This document shows positions 9,636 to 16,589 of a DNA stretch of 64,000 nucleotides, piece after piece. The stretch is from NCBI RefSeq assembly GCF_900637665.1, contig NZ_LR134386.1, positions 1,790,501 through 1,854,500 of the forward strand. Reading direction: 5' to 3'. Position 1 is the stretch's first letter. Each line of letters opens with the position of its first letter. The DNA is from Chryseobacterium nakagawai. GTDB lineage: Bacteria > Bacteroidota > Bacteroidia > Flavobacteriales > Weeksellaceae. Both the position numbers and the translations under genes were made by a program. The notes under the pieces are model-generated. The model worked only from the letters and a program-made list of their open reading frames with translations. It was not told the origin of the DNA and did not search any database.

Positions 9636-10535
9636 ATGAATACACAAAAGAGTCATTATATTCTCATTATGCTATTACTTCTATTAGTAAGCAAGGCATT
9701 TGGGCAGGATTCTGTGACAACCTATTATTCCCTGGAAGAGGGAAAACTAGAGCCTTTCCGGATTAACGTCACCTACAATAAAACAAGTCATCTGATATTT
9801 CCTACATCAATACGATATGTTGACCTGGGAAGTGACCTCTTGGTTGCCAATAAGGCAGAGCCCATAGGAAACGTTCTTCGGGTTAAGTCAGCCGTCAGGG
9901 ATTTTGAAGAGGAAACTAATTTTTCGGTTATTACTGAAGATGGAAAATTTTACAGTTTTGAAGCATCCTACAGTTCTTATCCGGAAATACTCAGCTATGA
10001 TTTAGTAAAACTTCAGAGAGGTATGGAACGACAGTATGCTGATGTATTATTTGAAGATCTTAAAGGAAGCTCAACTTCTCTAACCTGGCTTATTATGGAA
10101 CGTCTTTACAATAAAAGCAACAGGACTATTAAACATATTGTTTCAAAAAGCTATGGAATTGAGTTTTCAGTCAGAGCACTGCACGTTAATGATAGCAAAT
10201 TTTATTTCACATTGCAGGTTAAGAATCAAAGTAATGTGGGGTATGCTATTGAGCTAGTCAATTTTAAAATTGTCGATAAAAAGAACTTAAAGCGAACGGT
10301 CGTTCAGGATAAGATTTTAGAGAAGGTTCGCACCTATTTCCCGGAAACGACCATAGCTAATCATTCAGACAGTAAAGGGATTTATATGCTTGATCAGTTT
10401 ACGCTCTTAAAAGATCAGGTTTTGGAAATTGAAATTCTGGAAAAGAATGGGGGAAGGCATCTGAAAGTACAGCTTGAAAATGAAGATCTGGTTCATGCAA
10501 GATTGATACATAGTTTAACCATTAAAACGGAGTAA
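9636..10535 (+). CDS. traN: Conjugative transfer protein TraN (DUF4138)
   Basis: TraN (299 residues) is the VirB9-like periplasmic partner of TraM. A signal peptide covers residues 1-23 (ending AFGQ). The mature part begins with the family-typical segment in which a beta-rich domain carries TSHLIFPTSIRYVDLGS. One base separates its stop from the start of traO. Confidence 0.92.
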   Translation: MNTQKSHYILIMLLLLLVSKAFGQDSVTTYYSLEEGKLEPFRINVTYNKTSHLIFPTSIRYVDLGSDLLVANKAEPIGNVLRVKSAVRDFEEETNFSVITEDGKFYSFEASYSSYPEILSYDLVKLQRGMERQYADVLFEDLKGSSTSLTWLIMERLYNKSNRTIKHIVSKSYGIEFSVRALHVNDSKFYFTLQVKNQSNVGYAIELVNFKIVDKKNLKRTVVQDKILEKVRTYFPETTIANHSDSKGIYMLDQFTLLKDQVLEIEILEKNGGRHLKVQLENEDLVHARLIHSLTIKTE

Positions 10536-10536
10536 G

Positions 10537-11097
10537 ATGCACAAAAAATTTTTAACAGTCATCTTCATGATGATAATGAGTAGCAAAATATTTGCTCAAC
10601 AGATGATTCCTAAGCAAATTGGTATTGAATTTACCTATTCGGTATTTCCAAAATCTCCAGAAAAACAAAATTATATGTTAAGTACTGGGCTTGTTTCTTA
10701 CTCGAAGAATGGTAATTACTTTTTTGGACTGGCAGAATATGGTAGAAAATATTATAAATACACAAGCGGCGATATCCCGATAGATAGTTTCCTGCTGAGC
10801 AGTGGGTACAGTTTTTATGTTTGGGGAGACTTCATGCGAAATGTCAATTTTAATCTGGGAATTGGAGGTCTTGTTGGTTACGAGCAGATTAATAGAGGTG
10901 ATGAATTGTTGTATGATGGATCAAAGCTTAACTCTACAGGTAATTTTATTTATGGGACGAACGGTAAGCTGTCTATTGAAAGCTATCTGACTGAGCATTT
11001 AGTTTTCCTGGTCAACGGGCAACTTCGCTTTTTGAAAAATAGTCAAATGGTTAATTTTCACTCTCTGCTGGGGGTTGGAATAAGATATAATTTCTAA
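10537..11097 (+). CDS. traO: Conjugative transfer protein TraO
   Basis: The 186-residue product has a signal peptide (1-20, ending IFAQ) and alternating beta strands ending in an aromatic Phe (GIRYNF), as expected of a small outer-membrane beta-barrel. Length and position after traN identify TraO of Bacteroidetes conjugative transposons. Confidence 0.87.
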   Translation: MHKKFLTVIFMMIMSSKIFAQQMIPKQIGIEFTYSVFPKSPEKQNYMLSTGLVSYSKNGNYFFGLAEYGRKYYKYTSGDIPIDSFLLSSGYSFYVWGDFMRNVNFNLGIGGLVGYEQINRGDELLYDGSKLNSTGNFIYGTNGKLSIESYLTEHLVFLVNGQLRFLKNSQMVNFHSLLGVGIRYNF

Positions 11098-11109
11098 AAA
11101 TAATGAAAA

Positions 11110-11556
11110 ATGAAAAATATAATTAATACAGCTAAAATACAACTAAAGTATTTCTTGCTACTATTTGTGATTGGACTATTTTTACAATCATGTGAGAAAG
11201 ATGATTTGGAAATTCAGCAGAATTATCCTTTTAAGGTGTCGGTTATGCCTGTTCCTAGGGATATCGTTAAAGATGAGTATGTGGAGATCCGTATCAAAAT
11301 TATTCCTGAAGGTAATTTTGCTGACACCAAATATTATCTTCGATATTTTCAGTTTGAGGGAGCAGGAAAGCTGCAGTATTATAACACTCAACCGTACTTT
11401 CCTAATGATATTTATCCTCTTTATGAGAAAGAGTTCAGATTGTATTATACTTCAACCTCTGAAGTTTCACAATCATTTACGGTATGGCTCTCAGACAGTT
11501 TTGGAAATGAGGAGAAAATTGAATTTCAATTCAACAACAAAAAGCTAAAAGGATAA
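11110..11556 (+). CDS. traQ: Conjugative transfer protein TraQ (DUF3872)
   Basis: The protein of 148 residues has a lipoprotein signal with lipobox LFLQSC (Cys about residue 28). A beta-sandwich domain follows, with PFKVSVMPVPRDIVKDEYVEIRIKI, which is characteristic of TraQ. It is the last gene of the transfer operon: two hairpins, the second a terminator, follow. TraP, often found between traO and traQ, is absent here. Confidence 0.86.
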   Translation: MKNIINTAKIQLKYFLLLFVIGLFLQSCEKDDLEIQQNYPFKVSVMPVPRDIVKDEYVEIRIKIIPEGNFADTKYYLRYFQFEGAGKLQYYNTQPYFPNDIYPLYEKEFRLYYTSTSEVSQSFTVWLSDSFGNEEKIEFQFNNKKLKG

Positions 11557-11635
11557 ATACTATTTCTTTAGCTTACAAATATATATTTCCATTTCAAATA
11601 AAACCATCTAATTTGAGAAGCATTGTTTAGTATTT

Positions 11636-11678
11636 GCGGAAAGATGGTTGGCCCCCTAAAGGACAAGCATCTTTCCGC
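11636..11678 (+). other. Stem-loop downstream of traQ
   Basis: Two perfect 11-base arms (GCGGAAAGATG at 11636-11646 and its complement at 11668-11678) enclose a 21-base loop containing GGCCCCC. There is no T-run, so it is not a simple terminator. It precedes the operon terminator by 8 bases and could stabilise the transcript 3' end. Confidence 0.6.
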
Positions 11679-11686
11679 GACGCCAC

Positions 11687-11726
11687 AAGAATCCAGACCG
11701 GGAACCGGTTCTGGATTCTTATTTTT
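11687..11726 (+). terminator. Rho-independent terminator of the tra operon
   Basis: AAGAATCCAGA at 11687-11697 pairs perfectly with 11710-11720. Inside, CCGG pairs with CCGG around a GAA loop, and the stem is followed by ATTTTT. It lies between the convergent traQ and radC-like genes. The run of A bases is short on the other side, so it mainly serves the + strand. Confidence 0.88.
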
Positions 11727-11741
11727 AGAAATTTAAGTTTC

Positions 11742-12185
11742 TTATAAAATACCTTCATTGGAGAAAGAGAAGGAGTCGGTTGAAGTTATTATACAATGAT
11801 CAAGCAGGTTAATATTTAATAGTTGGGCAGCCTCCTTTATTTTTTGTGTGATGCCTATGTCTTCGCGAGAAGGTGTAAGGTTTCCGGAAGGATGGTTATG
11901 GGCTATAATAAATGATACGGCATTACATAATAGAGCTCCCTGCATGATGATTCTGATGTCAACAAGAGAAGAGGTAATTCCAGATTCTGATATTTTTTGT
12001 ATTCCTAAGACCTTGTTAGCCTGATTCATATACATTGAGTAAAATGACTCTCTGTAGTCGATCTGATCTGCATCAAAATGTTCCCTGAAAATATCTGTAG
12101 CATCCTGGGAGTTCAGTACTTTTTTTTCAGCATTTCCTTTTCTTGTGTAGATCAATTTGATCTCATTTACGATATTATATTTCAT
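11742..12185 (-). CDS. radC: RadC-like JAB/MPN-domain protein
   Basis: The 147-residue protein consists of little more than a RadC JAB domain. The metal-binding motif HNHPSGNLTPSREDIGIT is near residues 95-112. Short RadC relatives without the N-terminal helix-hairpin-helix are common in Bacteroidetes mobile elements; their function is unsettled and the old repair assignment is doubtful. It is transcribed towards the tra operon. Upstream, AGTACGG and CCGTACT form a spaced inverted repeat about 10-35 bases before the start, a possible operator. Confidence 0.85.
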   Translation of the reverse strand: MKYNIVNEIKLIYTRKGNAEKKVLNSQDATDIFREHFDADQIDYRESFYSMYMNQANKVLGIQKISESGITSSLVDIRIIMQGALLCNAVSFIIAHNHPSGNLTPSREDIGITQKIKEAAQLLNINLLDHCIITSTDSFSFSNEGIL

Positions 12186-12847
12186 TGTTATTGCTCTGAG
12201 TACGGCAGAGCCTTTTGTTTCCCGTACTTAAGTTAAAACAGCATTTATTTAAAACATCTTTGAACTGTTATGTGTCTTTTTTAGATCAAAAGCCTTTTCA
12301 AGCCCTTCTCCGTCCTATTTCTTAAAAAGCCTTTCAGGCTTCGCTGAATATTTTTCAAAAGAAAAACCGGAAAAAAGAAAGCAGATATGAAGTGTTGACA
12401 AAGAATAAAACCAAAAGGAAACGGAATAATTGGAGGGTACCTTTAGGGAGGAAACAGTTTATGCCGTAGTCTTTTGGTTGGATTAGCAAGACGGCTGGCA
12501 ACAATACCTTAGCTGCCTTTTTACCGGTTTATTATGAAAAATGTTTCATGTAATAGCAGTCAATAACCTGTTTTTGTATATGAAATGAATGTTTAAATTA
12601 ACAATGTTGATTTTATTTGTATTTTAGTTGAATCTAAGAATGATGAATTTCTTTGCATCAATTTTCTCTTGTTGCACCTAAAAAATAAATTTAAACGTAA
12701 TCACATCTTTTATAAATAAAAATTTTTTCCGCCTGATGGTTGACGTTAAGTGTTTCGTTTGATTTTACATCTTTCAAGCGTTAGACGTTTATATTTAAAA
12801 GCCAAATACATCGCATAAGTGTCTGGGTTTAATTTTAGAACAGTTGT
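12186..12847. other. Non-coding stretch between radC-like gene and small ORF
   Basis: No convincing ORF is present in these ~660 bases. The segment 12300-12540 is richer in G and C than its surroundings and includes AAAGCCTTTCAGGCTTC, a short hairpin. The last 300 bases are very AT-rich. It may hold mobile-element transfer or excision sites or an RNA, but nothing specific could be recognised. Confidence 0.5.
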
Positions 12848-12874
12848 CCAATACTTTTATTAAAAAAGTATTGG
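12848..12874 (+). promoter_or_regulatory. Perfect hairpin abutting a start codon
   Basis: CCAATACTTTT and its exact complement AAAAGTATTGG (11 bp) are separated by ATTAA. The second arm ends two bases before the ATG at 12876. On mRNA the hairpin would occupy the ribosome-standby zone of the 53-residue ORF; on DNA it could be an operator. Confidence 0.55.
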
Positions 12875-12875
12875 T

Positions 12876-13037
12876 ATGGAGAAGAAAGTTGAAATTAGTA
12901 ACATTACCATAGAGGAGATTATCAAGATTTTTAAAGAAGAGGAGGGAATTGAATTAAGCATTGAGGAGGCGAAAGATATTTTAAGCTTTCTGACGATGCT
13001 CTTAAAAATTACCATTAAGAGTTTTTTGGAACAATAA
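12876..13037 (+). CDS. Small acidic protein preceding the serine recombinase
   Basis: A 53-residue acidic protein (MEKKVEISNITIEEIIKIFK..., ending SFLEQ) is encoded 19 bases upstream of the recombinase, in the same direction. It is amphipathic and predicted helical, with no recognisable domain. Small ORFs of this kind often precede site-specific recombinases in Flavobacteriia elements, so a directionality or regulatory role is possible but unproven. Confidence 0.6.
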   Translation: MEKKVEISNITIEEIIKIFKEEEGIELSIEEAKDILSFLTMLLKITIKSFLEQ

Positions 13038-13056
13038 TATTTTCTAAGATTTATAT

Positions 13057-14607
13057 ATGAAAAAAGCCGATTTATATATCCGTGTGTCAACTGATGAGCA
13101 GGCAGATAAGGGATACTCGCAAAGAGATCAGGAGGAACGATTAAAATGTTATTGTGAAAACAATAACATTAAAGTAGGTCAAATCATTTATGAAGATTAC
13201 TCAGCCAAGACTTTTATCAGGCCAGAGTGGATTAAATTACTGGATACGCTAAAGAAAAAAAGCTCAAAAACGGATCTGCTGCTTTTTACAAAATGGGATC
13301 GCTTCAGCAGGAACGCTGGCGATGCGTATCAAATGATTAACATACTTAGGAAAATTAACGTTGAACCGCAGGCCATTGAGCAACCTTTAGATCTTTCAAT
13401 TCCTGAAAATAAAATGATGCTGGCTATATATCTTGCTGCACCGGAAGTTGAAAACGACAGGCGCGCTCTGAATACTTATTATGGAATGCGCCGTGCTAAA
13501 AAAGAAGGCAGATTAATGGGAAGGGCACCTTATGGCTACGCTAACAGAATAACGGAGAACGGGAAAAAGTATGTAATCCCGAAGGAACCGGAAGCTTCCA
13601 ATATGAAATGGGCATTTAATGAAATGTCCAAAGGCGTTTATTCAGCGAGCCAAATCATGGATATGATGAACAGAAAAGAAGGAAAGTCAGTTAAGATAAG
13701 TGCCTTTCTTGCAAGTTTACGCAATACCGCATATTGCGGGAAAATTTACGTGGAGCAATTCAATGAAGAGGAGGCTCATTTTGTTAAAAGTATTCATGAA
13801 CCTTTGATCAGTGAAGAACTATTCGAAAAAGTTCAATGTATAATGGATGGAAATGTGAATCCAGCCAGACCTAATGTAAAAGTACTGTCTGACGATAATT
13901 TGCCATTAAGAGGTTTCCTTGTATGTCCGGAATGTGGTCATTTGATTACAGGCAGTGCCTCTACGGGACGTTCTGGAAATAAATATTATTACTATCATTG
14001 CCAGTCCCCGTGTTCATACCGTTACAAATCTGAGATTATTAATTCTAAATTTTTAGAAATATTGCAGTCATTGGAAATGCGCGCATCTATAAAAAATTAT
14101 TTGAAAAAAGTGTTGAGGCAAAATTTTGAAAAATTAATCAATAATCCCCAAAGAGAAAGGAAAGCAATTCTATTAGAAATAGATCGTTTAAACAGTAAAT
14201 TGAAACAGGCAAGAAATAAACTGATGGAGGAAGTAATTGATGATGAAGATTATCTTGAAATTAAGACCGACTGTAAAGGACAAATTGAAAAGCTCGAAGT
14301 TAAATTAACTAAAGAAAAAGATAATAAGAAAATAGATTTTCAAAAACTACTAGACCAAGCATTATCGAACCTAGTAGACCTTGCGAAAGTCTATACTGAT
14401 GGGGATATCGAGGTAAAACGTAAAATAATTGGTTCGATATTTCCTGAAAAATTGCAATTTTCAGAAAATCATTATCGAACCACCCGACCCAATGTTTTGC
14501 TCTCTTATATATACCAGATAAACAATGATTTAGGCATGAAAAAAAACCGGAAAGAAAGTGAATTATCACCTCTTTCCGGTCTTGTACCCAGGACCGTTAT
14601 CACCTAA
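13057..14607 (+). CDS. Large serine recombinase
   Basis: This 516-residue recombinase of the resolvase/invertase superfamily probably integrates and excises the conjugative element. The catalytic domain begins YIRVSTDEQ with nucleophile Ser11, followed by FTKWDRFSRN with supporting arginines near residues 85-92. A recombinase domain follows at about 150-270. A zinc ribbon with CPEC and a later Cys pair (YHCQSPC) lies at about 288-325, then a coiled coil at about 360-440. The last residues, LVPRTVIT, are encoded across the prophage attachment core, so its natural C-terminus was altered by the prophage. Before phage insertion the frame would have continued into antisense tRNA-Leu. Confidence 0.93.
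   Translation: MKKADLYIRVSTDEQADKGYSQRDQEERLKCYCENNNIKVGQIIYEDYSAKTFIRPEWIKLLDTLKKKSSKTDLLLFTKWDRFSRNAGDAYQMINILRKINVEPQAIEQPLDLSIPENKMMLAIYLAAPEVENDRRALNTYYGMRRAKKEGRLMGRAPYGYANRITENGKKYVIPKEPEASNMKWAFNEMSKGVYSASQIMDMMNRKEGKSVKISAFLASLRNTAYCGKIYVEQFNEEEAHFVKSIHEPLISEELFEKVQCIMDGNVNPARPNVKVLSDDNLPLRGFLVCPECGHLITGSASTGRSGNKYYYYHCQSPCSYRYKSEIINSKFLEILQSLEMRASIKNYLKKVLRQNFEKLINNPQRERKAILLEIDRLNSKLKQARNKLMEEVIDDEDYLEIKTDCKGQIEKLEVKLTKEKDNKKIDFQKLLDQALSNLVDLAKVYTDGDIEVKRKIIGSIFPEKLQFSENHYRTTRPNVLLSYIYQINNDLGMKKNRKESELSPLSGLVPRTVIT
14539..14580 (-). terminator. Terminator on the - strand, probably the original tRNA-Leu terminator
   Basis: ACCGGAAAGA at 14546-14555 pairs perfectly with 14571-14580. 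Read on the - strand the stem is followed by a run of eight T. It lies inside the 3' end of the serine recombinase and directly beyond the left attachment core. Without the prophage it would end a leftward transcript from tRNA-Leu. Confidence 0.7.
14582..14596. repeat. Left attachment core (15-bp direct repeat)
   Basis: The 15-mer TTGTACCCAGGACCG is identical to 61053-61067, where it forms the 3' end of tRNA-Leu on the - strand. Flanks differ on both sides immediately. Such a pair is the expected footprint of integrase-mediated insertion into a tRNA gene. Confidence 0.9.
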
Positions 14608-14666
14608 TAGAGACAATGTGTTAATTATTAATTGTTTATAAATTCTTAGTGTCGTTTTCGTGTCTT

Positions 14667-14960
14667 TTATTTAAGAAATTGATCTAAGATTTTATCAATT
14701 TCTTTTTTTATTTCATCCTTATTTGCAATATTATTTTTGTCAGTAACAATATGATGGCTATCATTTTCCTCAAATAATTTATTAAAGTCAATTTCAGGAT
14801 AATTCTTTTTTAGCCAAAATAGAAAGTCGGTTGGAATTTCTCTGCGTCCATTAACATAATTACCTACTGTTTGTCCGGACGATCCATATAACTTACCTAT
14901 TTCGTCATAAGTAACCTTCTTTTGAATAAAAAATAATTTAATTTTCTCGCTGATAGTCAT
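14667..14960 (-). CDS. Phage repressor-like HTH protein
   Basis: The 97-residue protein starts with an XRE-type helix-turn-helix (about residues 5-60), containing KVTYDEIGKLYGSSGQTVGNYVNGRREIP, and ends in an acidic/basic helical tail. Its position and divergence from the early genes fit a CI/Cro-type lysogeny regulator. The ~90-base intergenic region to the right holds TTGTATA half-sites that are plausible operators. It is shorter than classical CI and has no protease domain, so induction would not follow the LexA-like self-cleavage route. Confidence 0.75.
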   Translation of the reverse strand: MTISEKIKLFFIQKKVTYDEIGKLYGSSGQTVGNYVNGRREIPTDFLFWLKKNYPEIDFNKLFEENDSHHIVTDKNNIANKDEIKKEIDKILDQFLK

Positions 14961-14990
14961 ATAGTTATACTTTGAGTGAAAAATTTAACA

Positions 14991-15030
14991 TATACATATT
15001 GTATATATTGAAACAATTTGTATATATTTG
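14991..15030 (+). promoter_or_regulatory. Early promoter with overlapping operator-like repeats
   Basis: A 15-bp palindrome, TATACA-TAT-TGTATA (14991-15005), overlaps the first of two identical 11-mers TTGTATATATT (14999-15009 and 15018-15028), spaced 19 bp apart. TATATTTG at 15023-15030 fits the Bacteroidetes -7 box TAnnTTTG for the rightward early genes. Overlap of -7 and repeats suggests repression by the adjacent HTH protein. Confidence 0.55.
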
Positions 15031-15049
15031 CAGTGTAAGATTTGACACG

Positions 15050-15295
15050 ATGACAAAGGTAATGAAATTTAGTATACCTATTGATATTCATTCGAATATC
15101 AACGAAACTTTTGATTTTATAGATGAAAATCTTCCTAAGAAGTATACAACAGAAGTATACGAATTGTTTCCAGATGGTAAAAAGTTTAGAAAGGATTATA
15201 TAAGGAAAGTAAAAAAAGATAGAATTAATAATGCTGTAATTATCAATTGTTTATACATCGTGGCTAAAAATAATTATGATTCTAAAATGAAATAA
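15050..15295 (+). CDS. Early phage protein of unknown function
   Basis: The first rightward early gene encodes about 81 residues from ATG 15050. An upstream start at 14972 is rejected because it would lie within the promoter repeats. The product is basic (FPDGKKFRKDYIRKVKKDR) and ends in a helical segment, compatible with a small DNA-binding protein in a Cro-like position. No family was recognised. Confidence 0.65.
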   Translation: MTKVMKFSIPIDIHSNINETFDFIDENLPKKYTTEVYELFPDGKKFRKDYIRKVKKDRINNAVIINCLYIVAKNNYDSKMK

Positions 15296-15309
15296 ATTCA
15301 AAAAATATT

Positions 15310-15855
15310 ATGACTATCAGAATTTATCCAGGGATGATCGACCAATCCAAGGAATATTTTTACCATGAGAATGATGTATTTGTTATTTGTAATGGAACTA
15401 TAAAAAAATTCGAAGATGTTTCTGAACATCCTGAATTAAAGAAAATTGTTGATGAAGATTTGCTATTAAATGATTTGCTCACCAAATATTTTGGAGATAA
15501 TGAGCTAATAAAATTAAAAGTATTAGCTGGATGTAGGTTTGGAGGTTTAAACTTTGTTCCAGACTTTTCCAAAGAAGATGTTTCTAATGATTCTTGCGAA
15601 TGTATTTATCGGGGAAGTTGTGAAGGTGAAAATGTTATTTGTAAGCCTATGGCTTTTAAAGGTAAACAGATCTCAACTACAGAAATTGAGTTATTGAAAG
15701 AGTTAAGCACAAATGATAAAAATTCAAAAATTGCTTCTGACTTAAATATTCCTATTGGAACTTTTAATAAACTAAAAACAAGCATCTATCAGAAATTTGA
15801 TATTGTAACTAAACAGCAACTCACTAAAGAACTTTACTTAGAAGGGCTGTTGTAA
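15310..15855 (+). CDS. Phage regulator with C-terminal LuxR/GerE-like HTH
   Basis: The 181-residue protein has a C-terminal helix-turn-helix resembling the GerE/LuxR type (about residues 122-178: STTEIELLKELSTNDKNSKIASDLNI). A cysteine cluster at about 85-115 (GCRFGG, CECIYRGSC, VIC) could bind metal. It sits 14 bases after the preceding small gene, in the early operon. Proteins of this layout recur in Flavobacteriia mobile elements and are presumed transcription factors. A redox or zinc-responsive role is only inference. Confidence 0.65.
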   Translation: MTIRIYPGMIDQSKEYFYHENDVFVICNGTIKKFEDVSEHPELKKIVDEDLLLNDLLTKYFGDNELIKLKVLAGCRFGGLNFVPDFSKEDVSNDSCECIYRGSCEGENVICKPMAFKGKQISTTEIELLKELSTNDKNSKIASDLNIPIGTFNKLKTSIYQKFDIVTKQQLTKELYLEGLL

Positions 15856-15877
15856 ATTTTTCTTTTTAATTAAATCG

Positions 15878-15970
15878 AAGCACTTTTCGAAAGAAGTTCA
15901 AAATGGAACCAAAAGCAATGTTTTCTATAATCGTGAGAACTTCAATCAGCGCAGGGATCTTTAAGTGCTT
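15878..15970 (+). ncRNA. Candidate structured RNA upstream of the tRNA-like genes
   Basis: Two nested perfect stems are visible. AAGCACTT (15878-15885) pairs with AAGTGCTT (15963-15970), and within it GAAGTTC (15893-15899) pairs with GAACTTC (15937-15943). The outer stem is followed by TTTTG. It could be an unusual terminator for the preceding gene or the leader of the tRNA transcript. No known RNA family was recognised. Confidence 0.4.
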
Positions 15971-15977
15971 TTGTTGG

Positions 15978-16084
15978 GAAAAAGATAGCTTAGAGGAAAA
16001 GAGCGCTGCGCTATTCCATACCATCTGAAATACGTGTAAGGGTATGGGCCGCAGAGGGTGTGGGTTCGAATCCCTCCTTTTTCA
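15978..16084 (+). tRNA. tRNA-like gene with hairpin insert in the anticodon loop (candidate Asn, ATT)
   Basis: A 107-base RNA has a 7-bp acceptor stem (GAAAAAG with CTTTTTC, discriminator A), a D-arm resembling TAGCTTAGAGG...GAGCG, a 5-bp anticodon stem (CTGCG with CGCAG) and a T-arm with GGGTTCGAATCCC. One T-T mismatch occurs in the T-stem. The anticodon loop contains an extra 32-base hairpin, 16016-16047, closed by CCATACC/GGTATGG. Removing it leaves a normal 75-base tRNA with loop CTATTGC and anticodon ATT. CCA is not encoded. Whether it is matured or charged is unknown. Confidence 0.6.
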
Positions 16085-16085
16085 C

Positions 16086-16128
16086 ACTCATGTTTAATTT
16101 GAGTTTTCATGGTTATTAGTTTTTACCC
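16086..16128 (+). repeat. 43-bp tail repeat, copy 1
   Basis: This segment, starting ACTCATGTTTAA and ending TTTTTACCC, is identical base for base to 16267-16309. Each copy starts one or two bases beyond a tRNA-like gene and leads into a terminator stem. Confidence 0.9.
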
Positions 16129-16157
16129 AGCCAGTTAATCTGCTGGCCTGGGTTTTT
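16126..16157 (+). terminator. Terminator after first tRNA-like gene
   Basis: CCCAGCCAG pairs with CTGGCCTGGG (one bulged C), followed by five T. The counterpart at 16307-16337 differs by compensating changes, so the stem itself appears conserved. Confidence 0.75.
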
Positions 16158-16158
16158 A

Positions 16159-16264
16159 GGAGAAGTGGTGGAACGGTAGACGCTTTGGCAGACTGTTGGT
16201 TCAGTGCTCATGAGATTAAAGGAAGATAACGCCTCTCGTGCCGGTTCGAATCCGGCCTTCTCTA
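16159..16264 (+). tRNA. Second tRNA-like gene, class II shape (candidate anticodon GTT)
   Basis: The 106-base sequence has an acceptor stem GGAGAAG/CTTCTCT, a D-arm with GGTAGACGC as in class II tRNAs, and a perfect T-arm GCCGG-TTCGAAT-CCGGC. The middle is irregular. GCAGA followed by CTGTTGG resembles a tRNA-Tyr-type anticodon arm carrying GTT, but the 3' strand (TTCAGTGC) pairs only if CAG is bulged. A long variable arm closed by GAGA/TCTC follows. CCA is not encoded. It is a tRNA relative that may be decayed or specialised. Confidence 0.55.
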
Positions 16265-16266
16265 CT

Positions 16267-16309
16267 ACTCATGTTTAATTTGAGTTTTCATGGTTATTAG
16301 TTTTTACCC
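16267..16309 (+). repeat. 43-bp tail repeat, copy 2
   Basis: It is an exact copy of 16086-16128 at the same place relative to the second tRNA-like gene, pointing to duplication of a tRNA-plus-tail unit followed by divergence of the tRNA bodies. Confidence 0.9.
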
Positions 16310-16337
16310 GGCTGGTTTAACTGCTGGTCGGGTTTTT
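16307..16337 (+). terminator. Terminator after second tRNA-like gene
   Basis: CCCGGCTGG pairs with CTGGTCGGG through nine pairs including wobbles, followed by five T. It ends the tRNA unit just before the next protein gene. Confidence 0.75.
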
Positions 16338-16355
16338 ATTTAAAAAAATACATCT

Positions 16356-16583
16356 ATGGATTCAAAAGTAAGAGCATTTGTCGAGTCCTTTCGAAATAAA
16401 CCGGCAATAAATTTTTCAATAAAAGATTTTACGACTCGTACAGGTCAGATTTCTTTTAGTAAGCTATTAAAAACTCATAATCACGAAGTATGGAAAAGAT
16501 GTGAATGTGGGAATGAAGAAGATCTTAGAATGACCTGGCACTGTTCCCAATGCGGGAAGGTGCTTTTTAAACCAAATAATTAA
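16356..16583 (+). CDS. Small zinc-ribbon-like protein
   Basis: The protein of 75 residues ends in a putative zinc ribbon: CEC around residue 50 and CSQC around residue 66 (RCECGNEEDLRMTWHCSQCGKVLF). The N-terminal half is basic and could bind nucleic acid. It starts the early block that leads to the primase. Function unknown. Confidence 0.65.
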   Translation: MDSKVRAFVESFRNKPAINFSIKDFTTRTGQISFSKLLKTHNHEVWKRCECGNEEDLRMTWHCSQCGKVLFKPNN

Positions 16584-16589
16584 ATTATA

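Noticed and set aside
11742..12185. RadC-like gene considered as a defence or repair gene
   Set aside because: Short RadC-like genes are common hitch-hikers on Bacteroidetes elements; nothing else here indicates a defence island.
15903..16028. 41-codon ORF (MEPKAMFSIIVRTSISAGIF...)
   Set aside because: It runs through the nested-stem RNA and into the first tRNA-like gene, where RNA structure explains the sequence better.
16086..16309. Paired 43-bp repeats considered as insertion-sequence or attachment ends
   Set aside because: Each copy follows a tRNA-like gene and leads into a terminator, so duplication of a tRNA unit explains them; no transposase is present.
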